Counted from the first letter of the stretch, positions 16,068 to 24,539 are shown. The stretch: 64,000 nucleotides of DNA from Streptomyces asoensis (GCF_013085465.1 NZ_CP049838.1:4030001-4094000); one strand, 5' to 3'. Notes: generated by a model from the sequence alone, not told the origin. Program-made: numbers and translations.

Positions 16068-18491
16068 ATGAGTGACGAGCCACAGCCGCAGCAGCCCACC
16101 GAGGGCTCGGCACCCGGAGCACCCGAGGCGGGTGACGGAGGAAGTGGCGAGGAGGGCAAGAAGATGAAGCGACCCAAGCGCACCGGCTGGCGACGGATCC
16201 TGCCCACCTGGCGGATGGTGCTCGGCACGTTCGTCCTCGGCGTCGTGGTGCTCGCCGGACTCTTCTTCCTCGGCTACTCCATGGTCAAGATCCCGCCGGC
16301 CAACGCGCTCGCCACCAAGCAGTCCAACGTCTACCTCTACGCCGACGGCACCGAGATCGCCCGCGACGGCACCGTCAACCGCGAGAACGTCGACCTCGCC
16401 CAGATCTCCAAGGACGCCCAGCACGCCGTCCTCGCCGCCGAGGACCGCGACTTCTACACCGAGTCCGCCATCGACCCCAAGGCGATGCTCCGGGCCGGCT
16501 GGAACACCGCCACCGGCAAGGGCAAGCAGTCCGGCTCCACGATCACCCAGCAGTACGTGAAGAACTACTACCTCGCGCAGGAACAGACCGTCACCCGCAA
16601 GGTGAAGGAGTTCTTCATCTCCATCAAGCTGGACCGCGAGACCTCCAAGGACGACATCCTCGAGGGCTACCTCAACACCAGCTACTTCGGCCGCAACGCC
16701 TACGGCATGCAGGCCGCCGCCAAGGCCTACTTCGGCGTCGAGGCCGTCAAGCTCACCCCCGCCCAGGGCGCCTACCTCGCCGCCCTGGTCAACGCGCCCA
16801 GCGAGTACGACATCATCGCCCACCCCGAGAACAAGGCCGCCGCCGAGTCCCGCTGGAACTACGTCCTCGACGGCATGGTCACCAAGGGCTGGCTCAGCGA
16901 GTCCCAGCGCACCGGCATGAAGTTCCCCGCGGTCAAGGAGACCTCCGGCGCCGACACCGGCATGTCCGGGCAGCGCGGCTACCTCGTCAACGCGATCAAG
17001 GACTACCTGCGCGACAACAAGATCGTCACCCAGGACGAACTCGACGCCGGCGGCTACCGCATCACCACCACCATCGACAAGAAGAAGCAGGACGCCTTCG
17101 TCGACGCCGTCAACGACAAGCTGATGAAGAAGCTCGACAAGAAGAACCGCAAGGTCGACACCTACGTCCGCGCGGGCGGCGCCGCCGTCGAACCCAAGAC
17201 CGGCAAGGTCCTCGCCCTGTACGGCGGCATCGACTACGTCAAGCAGTACACGAACAACGCCACCCGCCAGGACTTCCAGGTCGGCTCCACCTTCAAGCCG
17301 TTCGTCTTCACCTCGGCCGTCGAGAACGACTCCACCACCCAGGACGGCCGCCAGATCACCCCCAACACGATCTACGACGGCACCAACAAGCGCCCCATCC
17401 AGGGCTGGACCGGCGGCACCTACGCCCCCGAGAACGAGGACTACGTCAACTACGGCAACATCGACGTGCGCACCGCCACCGACAAGTCGGTGAACTCGGT
17501 GTACGCGCAGATGGCCGTCGACGTCGGCCCCGCGAAGGTCAAGCAGACCGCGATCGAGCTCGGCCTGCCCACCGACACCCCCGACCTCCAGCCCTATCCC
17601 TCCATCGCCCTCGGCACGGCCAACGCCAGCGTCCTGGACATGGCGGAGGCCTACGCCACCCTCGCCAACCACGGCAAGCACGGCACGTACACCCTGATCG
17701 AGAAGGTCACCAAGGACGGCTCCGACGTGGTGGACCTGCCCGAGCAGAAGTCCTCCCAGGTCGTCAGCCGCGAGGCCGCCGACACCACCACCTCGGTCCT
17801 GCGCAGCGTCGTCCAGAACGGCACCGCCACCGCCGCCCTCGCCGCCGACCGGCCCGCCGCAGGCAAGACCGGCACCGCCGAGGAGGACACCGCGGCCTGG
17901 TTCGCCGGCTACACCCCCGACCTCGCCACCGTGGTCGCGGTCATGGGCCAGGACCCGGAGACCGCCGCCCACAAGTCCCTCAAGGGCGCGATGGGTCTGC
18001 CCCGCATCAACGGCGGCGGCGCGCCCACCGAGATCTGGGCCCAGTTCACCAAGAACGCCCTGAAGGGCGAACCGGCCACGGACTTCAACCTCCAGATCCA
18101 GGAGGGCGGCGAGCAGTCCGCCTACCCCTCGGCCCCGCCCTCCGAGGACGAGCCCTCCGCCGACGAGACCGACGGCAGCTCGCCGGACACCGACGCCACC
18201 AAGGGCCAGACGCAGGGCCAGACCCAGGGGCAGACGAACGGCGGCACGACCACCGGCGGCACCACCGGAAGCACCACCTCCGGCACCACCGACGGCGGCA
18301 CGACCACCGGCAACACGTCGACCGGCACCACCGACGGCGGCACGGCGACCAGCGGAACGACCTCGGGCACCAGCTCCGGCACCACCGACGGCAGCACCTC
18401 CACCGGCACCACCGAAGGCGCGACCGGAGACACCGGCAACACGGTGGGCACGACGACCGGCCCCCAGCTGACGGCCACCGGCTGGGACTGA
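16068..18491 (+). CDS. Class A penicillin-binding protein (transglycosylase/transpeptidase)
   Basis: 807 aa, bifunctional peptidoglycan synthase. Cytoplasmic N-terminus (basic KKMKRPKRTGWRR), one membrane helix (about 50-72), glycosyltransferase-51 domain with catalytic Glu125 in AAEDRDFY and the GSTITQQYVKN motif, then a transpeptidase domain with S407-TFK, S474-VN and K600-TGT. A Thr/Gly/Ser-rich tail of about 130 residues follows, probably spanning the cell wall. The ATG at 16068 is preceded by AGGAG at 11 nt; the frame is open further upstream but with no start support. A SigE-like promoter lies 70 nt upstream. Confidence 0.96.
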   Translation: MSDEPQPQQPTEGSAPGAPEAGDGGSGEEGKKMKRPKRTGWRRILPTWRMVLGTFVLGVVVLAGLFFLGYSMVKIPPANALATKQSNVYLYADGTEIARDGTVNRENVDLAQISKDAQHAVLAAEDRDFYTESAIDPKAMLRAGWNTATGKGKQSGSTITQQYVKNYYLAQEQTVTRKVKEFFISIKLDRETSKDDILEGYLNTSYFGRNAYGMQAAAKAYFGVEAVKLTPAQGAYLAALVNAPSEYDIIAHPENKAAAESRWNYVLDGMVTKGWLSESQRTGMKFPAVKETSGADTGMSGQRGYLVNAIKDYLRDNKIVTQDELDAGGYRITTTIDKKKQDAFVDAVNDKLMKKLDKKNRKVDTYVRAGGAAVEPKTGKVLALYGGIDYVKQYTNNATRQDFQVGSTFKPFVFTSAVENDSTTQDGRQITPNTIYDGTNKRPIQGWTGGTYAPENEDYVNYGNIDVRTATDKSVNSVYAQMAVDVGPAKVKQTAIELGLPTDTPDLQPYPSIALGTANASVLDMAEAYATLANHGKHGTYTLIEKVTKDGSDVVDLPEQKSSQVVSREAADTTTSVLRSVVQNGTATAALAADRPAAGKTGTAEEDTAAWFAGYTPDLATVVAVMGQDPETAAHKSLKGAMGLPRINGGGAPTEIWAQFTKNALKGEPATDFNLQIQEGGEQSAYPSAPPSEDEPSADETDGSSPDTDATKGQTQGQTQGQTNGGTTTGGTTGSTTSGTTDGGTTTGNTSTGTTDGGTATSGTTSGTSSGTTDGSTSTGTTEGATGDTGNTVGTTTGPQLTATGWD

Positions 18492-18506
18492 CGTGCCCCG
18501 AGTCCC

Positions 18507-18827
18507 TCAGTGACCGCTGGTCGCCTTGAGCCCCACCACGGCGACCAGCAGCAGGCACACGAAGAAGATCCGGGCTGCGGTCGCCGGCTCACCCAGCACC
18601 GCCATGCCGACCACCGCGGCCCCCGCCGCCCCGATCCCGACCCACACGCCATAGGCGGTACCGATGGGGAGGGAACGGGCGGCGTACGACAGCAGCAGCA
18701 TGCTGGCGACGATGCCGGCGCCGGTGAACAGACTCGGGACGAGCCGCGTGAACCCGTCCGTGTACTTCATCCCGATCGACCAGCCGACTTCCAGCAGACC
18801 GGCGACGACGAGCAGAACCCAGGCCAT
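18507..18827 (-). CDS. SMR-family guanidinium exporter (SugE/Gdx type)
   Basis: A 106-aa small multidrug-resistance protein with four membrane helices that would work as an antiparallel dimer exchanging guanidinium for protons. N-terminal VVAGLLEVGWSIGMKYTDGF aligns with E. coli Gdx (SugE), including the central membrane Glu, and SLPIGTAYGVWVGIGAAG is the SMR signature. ATG at 18827 follows GGAGGT at 7 nt; the frame reading back to 18968 is not coding. A guanidine-III riboswitch lies in its leader, which independently supports guanidinium as substrate. Confidence 0.93.
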   Translation of the reverse strand: MAWVLLVVAGLLEVGWSIGMKYTDGFTRLVPSLFTGAGIVASMLLLSYAARSLPIGTAYGVWVGIGAAGAAVVGMAVLGEPATAARIFFVCLLLVAVVGLKATSGH

Positions 18828-18873
18828 GAGGGCCACCTCCGAGACGCGAACGCGAACGCACTGACACAGCGAT

Positions 18874-18916
18874 GCGTCGTCTTTTCCTGCGTCCCGGTAC
18901 GGCGCGTCTCGTCGGG
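18874..18916 (-). promoter_or_regulatory. Guanidine-III riboswitch (ykkC-III / mini-type) upstream of the SMR exporter
   Basis: On the minus strand the leader reads CCCGACGAGACGCGCCGTAC, then CGGGACGCAGGAAAAGACGA, then CGC. It keeps the conserved ACGAG, GCGCCGTAC and AAGACG-CGC blocks of the guanidine-III aptamer as I recall it from Thermobifida fusca. P1 CCCG/CGGG pairs perfectly and the pseudoknot GCGCCGT/ACGACGC pairs at six of seven positions. It lies 47 nt before the exporter ATG and could gate the ribosome-binding site. Confidence 0.85.
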
Positions 18917-18945
18917 CTCCTTCCAAACGTAGCAAAGGAACGACA

Positions 18946-18977
18946 AAAGGGCTGGTGACGATGGTCACCAGCCCTTT
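18946..18977. terminator. Strong hairpin terminator downstream of the GroES-like gene
   Basis: A perfect 14-bp stem, AAAGGGCTGGTGAC with GTCACCAGCCCTTT, and a GATG loop. It separates the GroES-like gene from the riboswitch-controlled exporter on the same strand. Confidence 0.85.
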
Positions 18978-18988
18978 ATGCCGACTAA

Positions 18989-19039
18989 ATCAGAGGTACA
19001 GCCCGATCAGAGATACAGGCCGATCAGAGATACAGACCG
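18989..19039. repeat. Three 17-bp direct repeats spanning the stop codon of the GroES-like gene
   Basis: Units begin ATCAGAG at 18989, 19006 and 19023. On the coding strand each ends with the last codons and the stop (CTGTATCTCTGA, one copy CTGTACCTCTGA), so the gene end has been tandemly duplicated twice downstream of the real stop at 19024-19026. Confidence 0.85.
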
Positions 19040-19380
19040 GTCGAGTCCTCCGAGCCCTCGAACCGGTCGGCCGCCACGGCGTGCAGATCGCGCTCCCGCA
19101 TCAGCACATACGCGACACCCCGCACCTCGACCTCCGCACGGTCCTCGGGGTCGTACAGCACCCGGTCCCCCGGCTCCACGGTCCGCACGTTCTGCCCCAC
19201 CGCGACGACCGTGGCCCACGCCAGCCGGCGACCGACGGCCGCGGTGGCGGGAATCAGAATGCCGCCACCCGAACGCCGCTCACCCTCGCCGGTCTCCTGC
19301 TTCACGAGCACACGGTCGTGCAGCATCCGGATGGGCAGCTTGTCGTGCGTGGTACTCAGGTCGTCTCTCTTGGCGCTCAC
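19024..19380 (-). CDS. GroES-like (Cpn10) chaperonin family protein
   Basis: 118 aa. The Cpn10 fold is visible: HDRVLVKQETGEGERRSGGG with a mobile-loop-like segment, VVAVGQNVRTVEPGDRVLYD, and VRGVAYVLMRERDLHAV. It has an N-terminal extension and a short C-terminal tail compared with the roughly 100-aa GroES, and no groEL is adjacent, so it is probably a paralogue of the groESL-encoded protein with an unproven role. TAGGTT lies 7 nt before the GTG, suggesting a leaderless mRNA. Confidence 0.88.
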   Translation of the reverse strand: MSAKRDDLSTTHDKLPIRMLHDRVLVKQETGEGERRSGGGILIPATAAVGRRLAWATVVAVGQNVRTVEPGDRVLYDPEDRAEVEVRGVAYVLMRERDLHAVAADRFEGSEDSTGLYL

Positions 19381-19424
19381 ACCACTGAACCTACCCCGGG
19401 GAGCACGCGAGGAGTGCCAGGGGA

Positions 19425-19754
19425 TCAGCCCTTGCGGCGCCGTCCACTGAACGCGAGCAGCCCCACGACGCCGACCACCACGAGCGCCACCGGCACGACC
19501 CGCTCCAGCCGGGGCGCGCCCTCCTCGTCCACGAACTGCGCCCGGACCTCGCTCACGGCACGGTTGACCTGGACGTAGGCCTTCCCGAGCGTGTGATCGA
19601 CGTTGGCGACGACCTTGGCTTTGGCGTCGCCGACGATGGTCTTCGGATGCACCCGCACCCCAATCTCGTCCAGCGTCTCCGCCAGCACCTCGCGGCGGGC
19701 CCTGATGTCCGCCTCGATCTGCGCCGGGGTTCTGGTGTCCGACGTCTCCGCCAC
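19425..19754 (-). CDS. DUF3618 family membrane-tethered protein
   Basis: 109 aa. The N-terminal motif TPAQIEADIRARREVLAETL is the DUF3618 signature. A charged helical middle is followed by one C-terminal membrane helix (VVPVALVVVGVVGLLAF) and a basic end, so it is probably a tail-anchored cytoplasmic protein. The GTG at 19754 follows GGAGG at 7 nt. It is divergent from the peroxiredoxin gene with 94 bp between. DUF3618 proteins have no established function. Confidence 0.85.
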   Translation of the reverse strand: MAETSDTRTPAQIEADIRARREVLAETLDEIGVRVHPKTIVGDAKAKVVANVDHTLGKAYVQVNRAVSEVRAQFVDEEGAPRLERVVPVALVVVGVVGLLAFSGRRRKG

Positions 19755-19848
19755 GGTAAGGCCTCCGAAGTCAGCTGTGTCTTGTTCTGGACAGTCTGTC
19801 AGCTCTGCCCGCCGCCGCACTGTCAGGACCCCCGGTTACGCTGGCCCG

Positions 19849-20316
19849 ATGAGCGAGCGACTCCAGCCCGGGGACGTGGCCCCCGCCTTCACCCTCCCCG
19901 ACGCCGACGGCAACCAGGTGTCCCTGTCGGACCACAAGGGCCGCAAGGTCATCGTCTACTTCTACCCGGCCGCGCTTACCCCCGGCTGCACGAAGCAGGC
20001 CTGCGACTTCACGGACAACCTGGAACTCCTGACCGGCGCCGGGTACGACGTCATCGGCATCTCCCCCGACAGCCCCGAGAAGCTGGGCAGGTTCCGCGAC
20101 AAGGAGTCCCTGAAGGTCACCCTCCTGGCCGACCCCGAGAAAACCGTCACCGAGGCCTATGCCGCGTACGGCGAGAAGAAGAACTACGGCAAGACGTACA
20201 TGGGCGTCATCCGCTCCACGATCGTGGTCGACGAGGCCGGCAAGGTCGAACGAGCCCTGTACAACGTCCGAGCCACCGGCCACGTAGCCAAAATCATCAA
20301 GGACCTGGGCATCTGA
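19849..20316 (+). CDS. bcp: Thiol peroxidase, Bcp/PrxQ-type peroxiredoxin
   Basis: 155 aa, reduces peroxides using thioredoxin. The thioredoxin fold carries the peroxidatic Cys47 and resolving Cys52 in TPGCTKQACDF, the Bcp/PrxQ spacing. The full length matches the family. TACGCT lies 6 nt before the ATG at 19849 and there is no ribosome-binding site, so the transcript is probably leaderless. A hairpin terminator follows the stop. Confidence 0.95.
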   Translation: MSERLQPGDVAPAFTLPDADGNQVSLSDHKGRKVIVYFYPAALTPGCTKQACDFTDNLELLTGAGYDVIGISPDSPEKLGRFRDKESLKVTLLADPEKTVTEAYAAYGEKKNYGKTYMGVIRSTIVVDEAGKVERALYNVRATGHVAKIIKDLGI

Positions 20317-20333
20317 GTCCCCTTTCCGCCGGC

Positions 20334-20371
20334 AAGCGGCCCGCGTCGAAACACTCCGACACGGGCCGCTT
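20334..20371 (+). terminator. Terminator of the peroxiredoxin gene
   Basis: AAGCGGCCCG pairs with CGGGCCGCTT, extended inward by GTCG/CGAC with one mismatch. It begins 18 nt after the stop. Confidence 0.75.
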
Positions 20372-20599
20372 CACGTTTCAGACGTGACTGTCCGAATGGA
20401 CGTCAACGACACCGATCACCGGCGCGTACGGCGCGCCGCCTCCCGTCTGAACCTCACCTTGCACCTGCGCTGTCTGTGCCCCAATTGCCATGCGCCGACG
20501 GAGACGTGGTGGCGCCGGAAGGGCAGAGTCCCACTCGCCGGGTGAGCCGGGAGGCCCGTACACTGAGTGCCGCCGGTCGAGCACGATGACCGTTTTTGA

Positions 20600-20684
20600 G
20601 CGGCCGTGATGGAATTTGGCAGTCATGCTGGGTTTAGGTCCCAGTGGGTTCACACCCGTGTGGGTTCGAGTCCCACCGGCCGCA
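20600..20684 (+). tRNA. tRNA-Leu, anticodon UAG
   Basis: An 85-nt cloverleaf: acceptor GCGGCCG/CGGCCGC with discriminator A, anticodon stem CTGGG/CCCAG around loop TTTAGGT (anticodon TAG), a long class II variable arm, and T-arm GTGGG-TTCGAGT-CCCAC. CCA is not encoded. A strong bidirectional terminator follows. Confidence 0.95.
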
Positions 20685-20690
20685 CGCCAA

Positions 20691-20724
20691 TGAGAAGGGC
20701 CGCCCGGCCGGGCGGCCCTTCTCA
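20691..20724. terminator. Bidirectional terminator between tRNA-Leu and rdgB
   Basis: A perfect 17-bp palindrome, TGAGAAGGGCCGCCCGG and its reverse complement, lies between the tRNA end and the convergent rdgB stop. Confidence 0.85.
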
Positions 20725-20730
20725 CGTGTC

Positions 20731-21333
20731 TCAGCTCAGCAGCTCCCGGACCACAGGAACCAATTCCCGGAACGCCTTGCCGCGGTGGCTGATCGCGTTC
20801 TTTTCCGCCGGGGTCAGTTCCGCGCACGTGCGGGTCTCGCCGTCCGGCTGGAGGATCGGGTCGTAGCCGAAGCCGTTGGTGCCGGTCGGGGTGTGGCGGA
20901 GGGTGCCGGTGAGGCGGCCCTCGACGACGCGTTCCGTGCCGTCCGGGAGGGCCAGGGCCGCGGCGCAGGCGAAGTGGGCGCCTCGGTGTTCGTCGGCGAT
21001 GTCCGAGAGCTGGGCCAGGAGCAGGTCCAGGTTGGCCTGGTCGTCGCCGTGTTTGCCCGACCAGCGGGCCGAGAAGATGCCCGGGGCGCCGTTCAACACA
21101 TCGACGCAGAGACCCGAGTCGTCGGCGACGGCCGGGAAGCCCGTCGCCTGCGCGAGGGCGTGGGCCTTCAGGAGCGCGTTCTCGGCGAAGGTGACGCCGG
21201 TTTCCCTGACGTCGGGGATGTCGGGGTAGGCGTCCGCGCCGACGAGGTCGTGGGGCAGGCCTGCGTCGGCGAGGATCGACCTCAGTTCGGTGATCTTTCC
21301 GGCGTTGCGGGTGGCGAGGATCAGGCGGGTCAT
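20731..21333 (-). CDS. rdgB: Non-canonical purine NTP pyrophosphatase (RdgB/HAM1)
   Basis: A 200-aa house-cleaning enzyme that hydrolyses dITP/XTP to monophosphates. The substrate-site blocks are intact: ILATRNAGKITELR, FAENALLKAHA, VADDSGLCVDVLNGAPG, NGFGYDPIL and EKNAISHRGKA. GATACT stands 6 nt before the ATG, suggesting a leaderless mRNA. It lies close to rph on the same strand, a common actinobacterial pairing, here with a lipoprotein gene between them. Confidence 0.96.
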   Translation of the reverse strand: MTRLILATRNAGKITELRSILADAGLPHDLVGADAYPDIPDVRETGVTFAENALLKAHALAQATGFPAVADDSGLCVDVLNGAPGIFSARWSGKHGDDQANLDLLLAQLSDIADEHRGAHFACAAALALPDGTERVVEGRLTGTLRHTPTGTNGFGYDPILQPDGETRTCAELTPAEKNAISHRGKAFRELVPVVRELLS

Positions 21334-21366
21334 GCGCCCAGTATCCCCAGTTCCGCCCGGCGTCTC

Positions 21367-21783
21367 CTACGGGGTGCAGACCTTCGTCAGTTCGCCCGCC
21401 GCGTCCGTGACGGGGCTGAGGTCCGGGGTGTTGTCGCCGTTCTCGACGGCTGTGCGGACGTTGGCGACGGCTGCCTGGAGGTCGTCGACCGCCTTGTTGA
21501 CGTCGGTGTTGTCCGTCTTGTCGCCTATCTTGTCGAGGTTGTTCTCGATGGAGGTCAGCGACTCCTCCGTCTGCGTGGGGTCGTTCGCGGCGTTCTCCAC
21601 GGCCTGCTGGAGGTCGGTGACGCTGTCGGCGATGGAGTCGGCGGTCTGGACGCAGTCCAGGGCCTTGTTGACTGCGTCGCAGCCGGTCGCCGTCAGTCCC
21701 ACGGTGAGGGCGACGGCCGCCGTGGCGGTGGCTATGACGGTACGGCGACGCCTCTTCGGGCGTCGGCTCGCGGCCGTGGACAT
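21367..21783 (-). CDS. Helical lipoprotein of unknown function
   Basis: 138 aa. An Arg-rich N-region (SRRPKRRRR), a hydrophobic segment and a lipobox-like LTATGC at about residues 29-34 predict a lipoprotein. The mature part is acidic and probably a helical coil (SVTDLQQAVENAA, VDDLQAAVANVRTAVENG), ending in VCTP. ATG at 21783 follows GGAGG at 9 nt; the frame open to 21870 lacks such support. It is inserted between rdgB and rph. I do not recognise a family. Confidence 0.8.
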   Translation of the reverse strand: MSTAASRRPKRRRRTVIATATAAVALTVGLTATGCDAVNKALDCVQTADSIADSVTDLQQAVENAANDPTQTEESLTSIENNLDKIGDKTDNTDVNKAVDDLQAAVANVRTAVENGDNTPDLSPVTDAAGELTKVCTP

Positions 21784-21894
21784 AAGTGTGTTCCTCCCCT
21801 TGTCAGGCCCAGGAGGCCCCCGTTGGTGTACTGGCCAAGACGTCTCGGCGGGCGGGCCGGTTGCTCGCACCCGCCGTCCCTCTTGGTGTTCCCT

Positions 21895-22632
21895 TTACTT
21901 TTCGAGGACCGTATCAAGTGCCGTGCGCTGGAGGACAGTCAGTTCCGTGCAGCCCAGAACGGCCAGGTCCAGCAGGGAGTTGAGTTCCTCGCGGGCGAAC
22001 GGCTCGGCCTCGGCGGTGCCCTGGACCTCGACGAAGCGGCCGTCGCCGGTGCAGACGACGTTCATGTCGGTCTCGGCGCGGACGTCCTCCTCGTAGCGGA
22101 GGTCGAGGAGCGGGACTCCTCCGACGATGCCGACGGAGACCGCGGACACCGTTCCCGTGAGCGGCCGGCGGCCGGCCTTGATGAGCTTCTTGCCCTGGGC
22201 CCATGTGATGGCGTCCGCCAACGCGACGTACGCGCCGGTGATGGCCGCCGTACGAGTGCCGCCGTCGGCCTGGAGGACGTCACAGTCGAGGACGATGGTG
22301 TTCTCGCCCAGCGCCTTGTAGTCGATCACCGCGCGCAGTGAGCGGCCGATGAGGCGGGAGATCTCGTGGGTGCGGCCGCCGATCTTGCCGCGGACGGACT
22401 CGCGGTCGCCACGGGTGTTGGTGGCGCGGGGGAGCATGGAGTACTCCGCGGTGACCCAGCCCTCGCCGCTGCCCTTGCGCCAGCGGGGGACGCCTTCGGT
22501 GACGGAGGCGGTGCAGAAGACCTTCGTGTCGCCGAAGGAGACGAGGACGGAGCCCTCGGCGTGCTTGCTCCAGCCGCGTTCGATGGTGACGGGGCGGAGC
22601 TGTTCGGGGGTGCGGCCGTCGATTCGAGACAT
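21895..22632 (-). CDS. rph: Ribonuclease PH
   Basis: A 245-aa phosphorolytic 3'-5' exoribonuclease that trims tRNA 3' ends. The length is exactly that of the family, with [19 protein letters not shown], the phosphate-site [20 protein letters not shown] and the catalytic [26 protein letters not shown] lies 7 nt before ATG 22632, which supports this start over the open frame to 22674 and predicts a leaderless mRNA. Confidence 0.97.
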   Translation of the reverse strand: MSRIDGRTPEQLRPVTIERGWSKHAEGSVLVSFGDTKVFCTASVTEGVPRWRKGSGEGWVTAEYSMLPRATNTRGDRESVRGKIGGRTHEISRLIGRSLRAVIDYKALGENTIVLDCDVLQADGGTRTAAITGAYVALADAITWAQGKKLIKAGRRPLTGTVSAVSVGIVGGVPLLDLRYEEDVRAETDMNVVCTGDGRFVEVQGTAEAEPFAREELNSLLDLAVLGCTELTVLQRTALDTVLEK

Positions 22633-22660
22633 GGCGCTGAGCCTAGCCGTACCTGCGGAA

Positions 22661-22692
22661 GGGGCTCCTCCCACGGTGGCGGGAGGAGCCCC
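22661..22692. terminator. Terminator downstream of nagF
   Basis: A perfect 12-bp stem, GGGGCTCCTCCC/GGGAGGAGCCCC, with an 8-nt loop lies between the nagF stop and the rph start, both on the minus strand. It keeps the two transcription units apart. Confidence 0.85.
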
Positions 22693-22726
22693 TCGAGAGT
22701 GAGTACTCAGAGGTGAGCGCGAAGGC

Positions 22727-22960
22727 TCACATCATGTCTTCGATCTCCGCGGCGATGGGGTCGGCGTCGGTGCCGATGACGACCTGGATCGCGGTGCCCA
22801 TCTTGACGACGCCGTGGGCGCCGGCGGCCTTCAGGGCGGCCTCGTCGACGAGCGAGGCGTCGTTGACCTCGGTGCGCAGCCGGGTGATGCAGCCTTCGAT
22901 CTCTTCGATGTTGTCGAGGCCGCCGAGTCCGGCGACGATCTTCTCAGCCTTGGTGGCCAT
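22727..22960 (-). CDS. nagF: PTS EIIB component for N-acetylglucosamine
   Basis: A 77-aa soluble phosphocarrier that passes phosphate from EIIA to the sugar via Cys24 in the EIIB motif [14 protein letters not shown]. Streptomyces encode EIIB separately from EIIC for GlcNAc uptake, and the divergent neighbours are two EIIC genes, as in the nagF-nagE1-nagE2 locus. ATG at 22960 follows GGGAG. The 185-bp divergent region with nagE1 contains a dre-like operator. Confidence 0.92.
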   Translation of the reverse strand: MATKAEKIVAGLGGLDNIEEIEGCITRLRTEVNDASLVDEAALKAAGAHGVVKMGTAIQVVIGTDADPIAAEIEDMM

Positions 22961-23109
22961 GTTCCGTCTCCCTGAATTCCCTGATGCGAACCGCGATCTG
23001 AACCGCTTTTTCGCAGTAACCCACAGTTGGCCCAACTTCGCGAGCGATTGTGCCGGGTGTGCCGAAGGATGACGTCAGTGATGACGTCGCAGCAACCCAA
23101 TCGTCCGTA

Positions 23110-23125
23110 GCTGGTCTACACCACC
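23110..23125. promoter_or_regulatory. dre-like DasR operator between nagF and nagE1
   Basis: GCTGGTCTACACCACC resembles the dre consensus (A C/G TGGTCTAGACCA G/C T). DasR, the GntR-family repressor relieved by glucosamine-6-phosphate, is the known regulator of these genes. It is positioned to control nagE1 and possibly nagF. Confidence 0.8.
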
Positions 23126-23145
23126 TGACAGGCGGTCGCCAAACG

Positions 23146-24444
23146 ATGAGTGCCGAGAGCGCCGGGACCGAGATCAGCCCGGCACGCCAGCGCTGGCACA
23201 CCGCGTTCCAGGGTCTCCAGAAGATGGGGCGCAGTCTTCAGCTGCCGATCGCGGTGCTGCCGGCCGCGGGCATCCTCAACCGGCTCGGCCAGCCTGATGT
23301 GTTCGGGGACGACGGGCTGGGCTGGACGAACGTGGCGAAGGTGATGGCGGGTGCGGGGGCGGCGCTGCTCGACGGCTCGCTCGGGCTGCCTCTGCTGTTC
23401 TGCATCGGTGTGGCCATCGGCATGGCGAAGAAGTCGGACGGTTCGACGGCGCTGGCGGCGGTGGCGGGTTTCCTCGTCTACTACAACGTGTTGCGGCAGT
23501 TCCCGGAGGACTGCGAGCCCGGTTCGAAGGTGATCCCGAACATCGGGTGCCAGGCGACCGACAACACGGTGGGGGCCTTCGCGTACCAGAATCCGGGGGT
23601 CTTCGGCGGGATCGTCATCGGGTTGCTGACGGCGTACTTCTGGCAGCGGTACCACCGCACGAAGCTGGTGGACTGGCTGGGCTTCTTCAACGGGCGGCGG
23701 CTGGTGCCGATCATCATGGCGTTCGTGGCGATCGCGTTCGCCGCGTTGTGTCTGTGGGTCTGGCCGCCGATCGGTGACGCCCTGGAGAGTTTCAGCGACT
23801 GGCTGGACGGGCTGGACGCGTGGGGTGCGGGCATCTTCGGTGTCGCGAACCGGGCGTTGCTGGTGATCGGTCTGCATCAGTTCCTGAACGTGCCCATCTG
23901 GTTCCAGTTCGGCAGTTTCACGAAGCCGGACGGCACGGTGGTGCACGGCGACATCAACATGTTCCTTCAGGGCGACCCGGATGCGGGTCAGTTCACCTCC
24001 GGGTTCTTCCCGATCATGATGTTCGCGCTGCCCGCGGCGGCGCTGGCGATCACGCACTGTGCGAGGCCGTCGCGCCGCAAGGAGGTCGGCGGGCTGATGC
24101 TGTCGGTGGCGCTGACGTCGTTCGTCACCGGCATCACCGAGCCGATCGAGTACTCGTTCCTGTTCGTCGCGCCGCTGCTGTACGCGGTACACGCCCTGCT
24201 GACGGGGGCGTCGATGGCGGTGACGTGGGGGCTGGGGGTGCACGACGGTTTCAGTTTCTCCGCCGGGCTCATCGACTACGTCATCAACTGGAACCTGGCG
24301 ACGCGGCCGTGGGCGATCATCCCGATCGGCCTGAGCTTCGCCGTCGTCTACTACGCGATCTTCCGTTTCGCGATCACGAAGTTCGATCTGAAGACCCCCG
24401 GGCGAGAGCCGGAGGAAGAGCGGGAGGACGTCACGAAGGCGTAG
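23146..24444 (+). CDS. nagE1: PTS EIIC component, N-acetylglucosamine permease
   Basis: A 432-aa membrane permease of the glucose/GlcNAc EIIC superfamily with about ten membrane segments. LQKMGRSLQLPIAVLPAAG at the first helix, GFFNGRRLVPI, TGITEPIEYSFLFVAP and GVHDGFSFSAG are EIIC signatures. There is no fused EIIA or EIIB, so it depends on NagF. ATG at 23146 is 21 nt downstream of the dre-like site, so a bound repressor would block initiation. It is roughly 70 percent identical by eye to the next gene; the two are tandem paralogues. Confidence 0.93.
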   Translation: MSAESAGTEISPARQRWHTAFQGLQKMGRSLQLPIAVLPAAGILNRLGQPDVFGDDGLGWTNVAKVMAGAGAALLDGSLGLPLLFCIGVAIGMAKKSDGSTALAAVAGFLVYYNVLRQFPEDCEPGSKVIPNIGCQATDNTVGAFAYQNPGVFGGIVIGLLTAYFWQRYHRTKLVDWLGFFNGRRLVPIIMAFVAIAFAALCLWVWPPIGDALESFSDWLDGLDAWGAGIFGVANRALLVIGLHQFLNVPIWFQFGSFTKPDGTVVHGDINMFLQGDPDAGQFTSGFFPIMMFALPAAALAITHCARPSRRKEVGGLMLSVALTSFVTGITEPIEYSFLFVAPLLYAVHALLTGASMAVTWGLGVHDGFSFSAGLIDYVINWNLATRPWAIIPIGLSFAVVYYAIFRFAITKFDLKTPGREPEEEREDVTKA

Positions 24445-24488
24445 CCGGGCGGTCGCCGGGCGGTTCTCGGGCGTAGCTGAGCGTAATA

Positions 24489-24509
24489 CCACGATTACGG
24501 GAATCGTGG
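24489..24509. terminator. Weak hairpin between nagE1 and nagE2
   Basis: CCACGATT-ACGGG-AATCGTGG, 45 nt after the nagE1 stop. It could be a weak terminator or an operator; there is no T-run. Confidence 0.4.
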
Positions 24510-24539
24510 GTTCCTTATGCCACCTTCATCGTGCTACAA

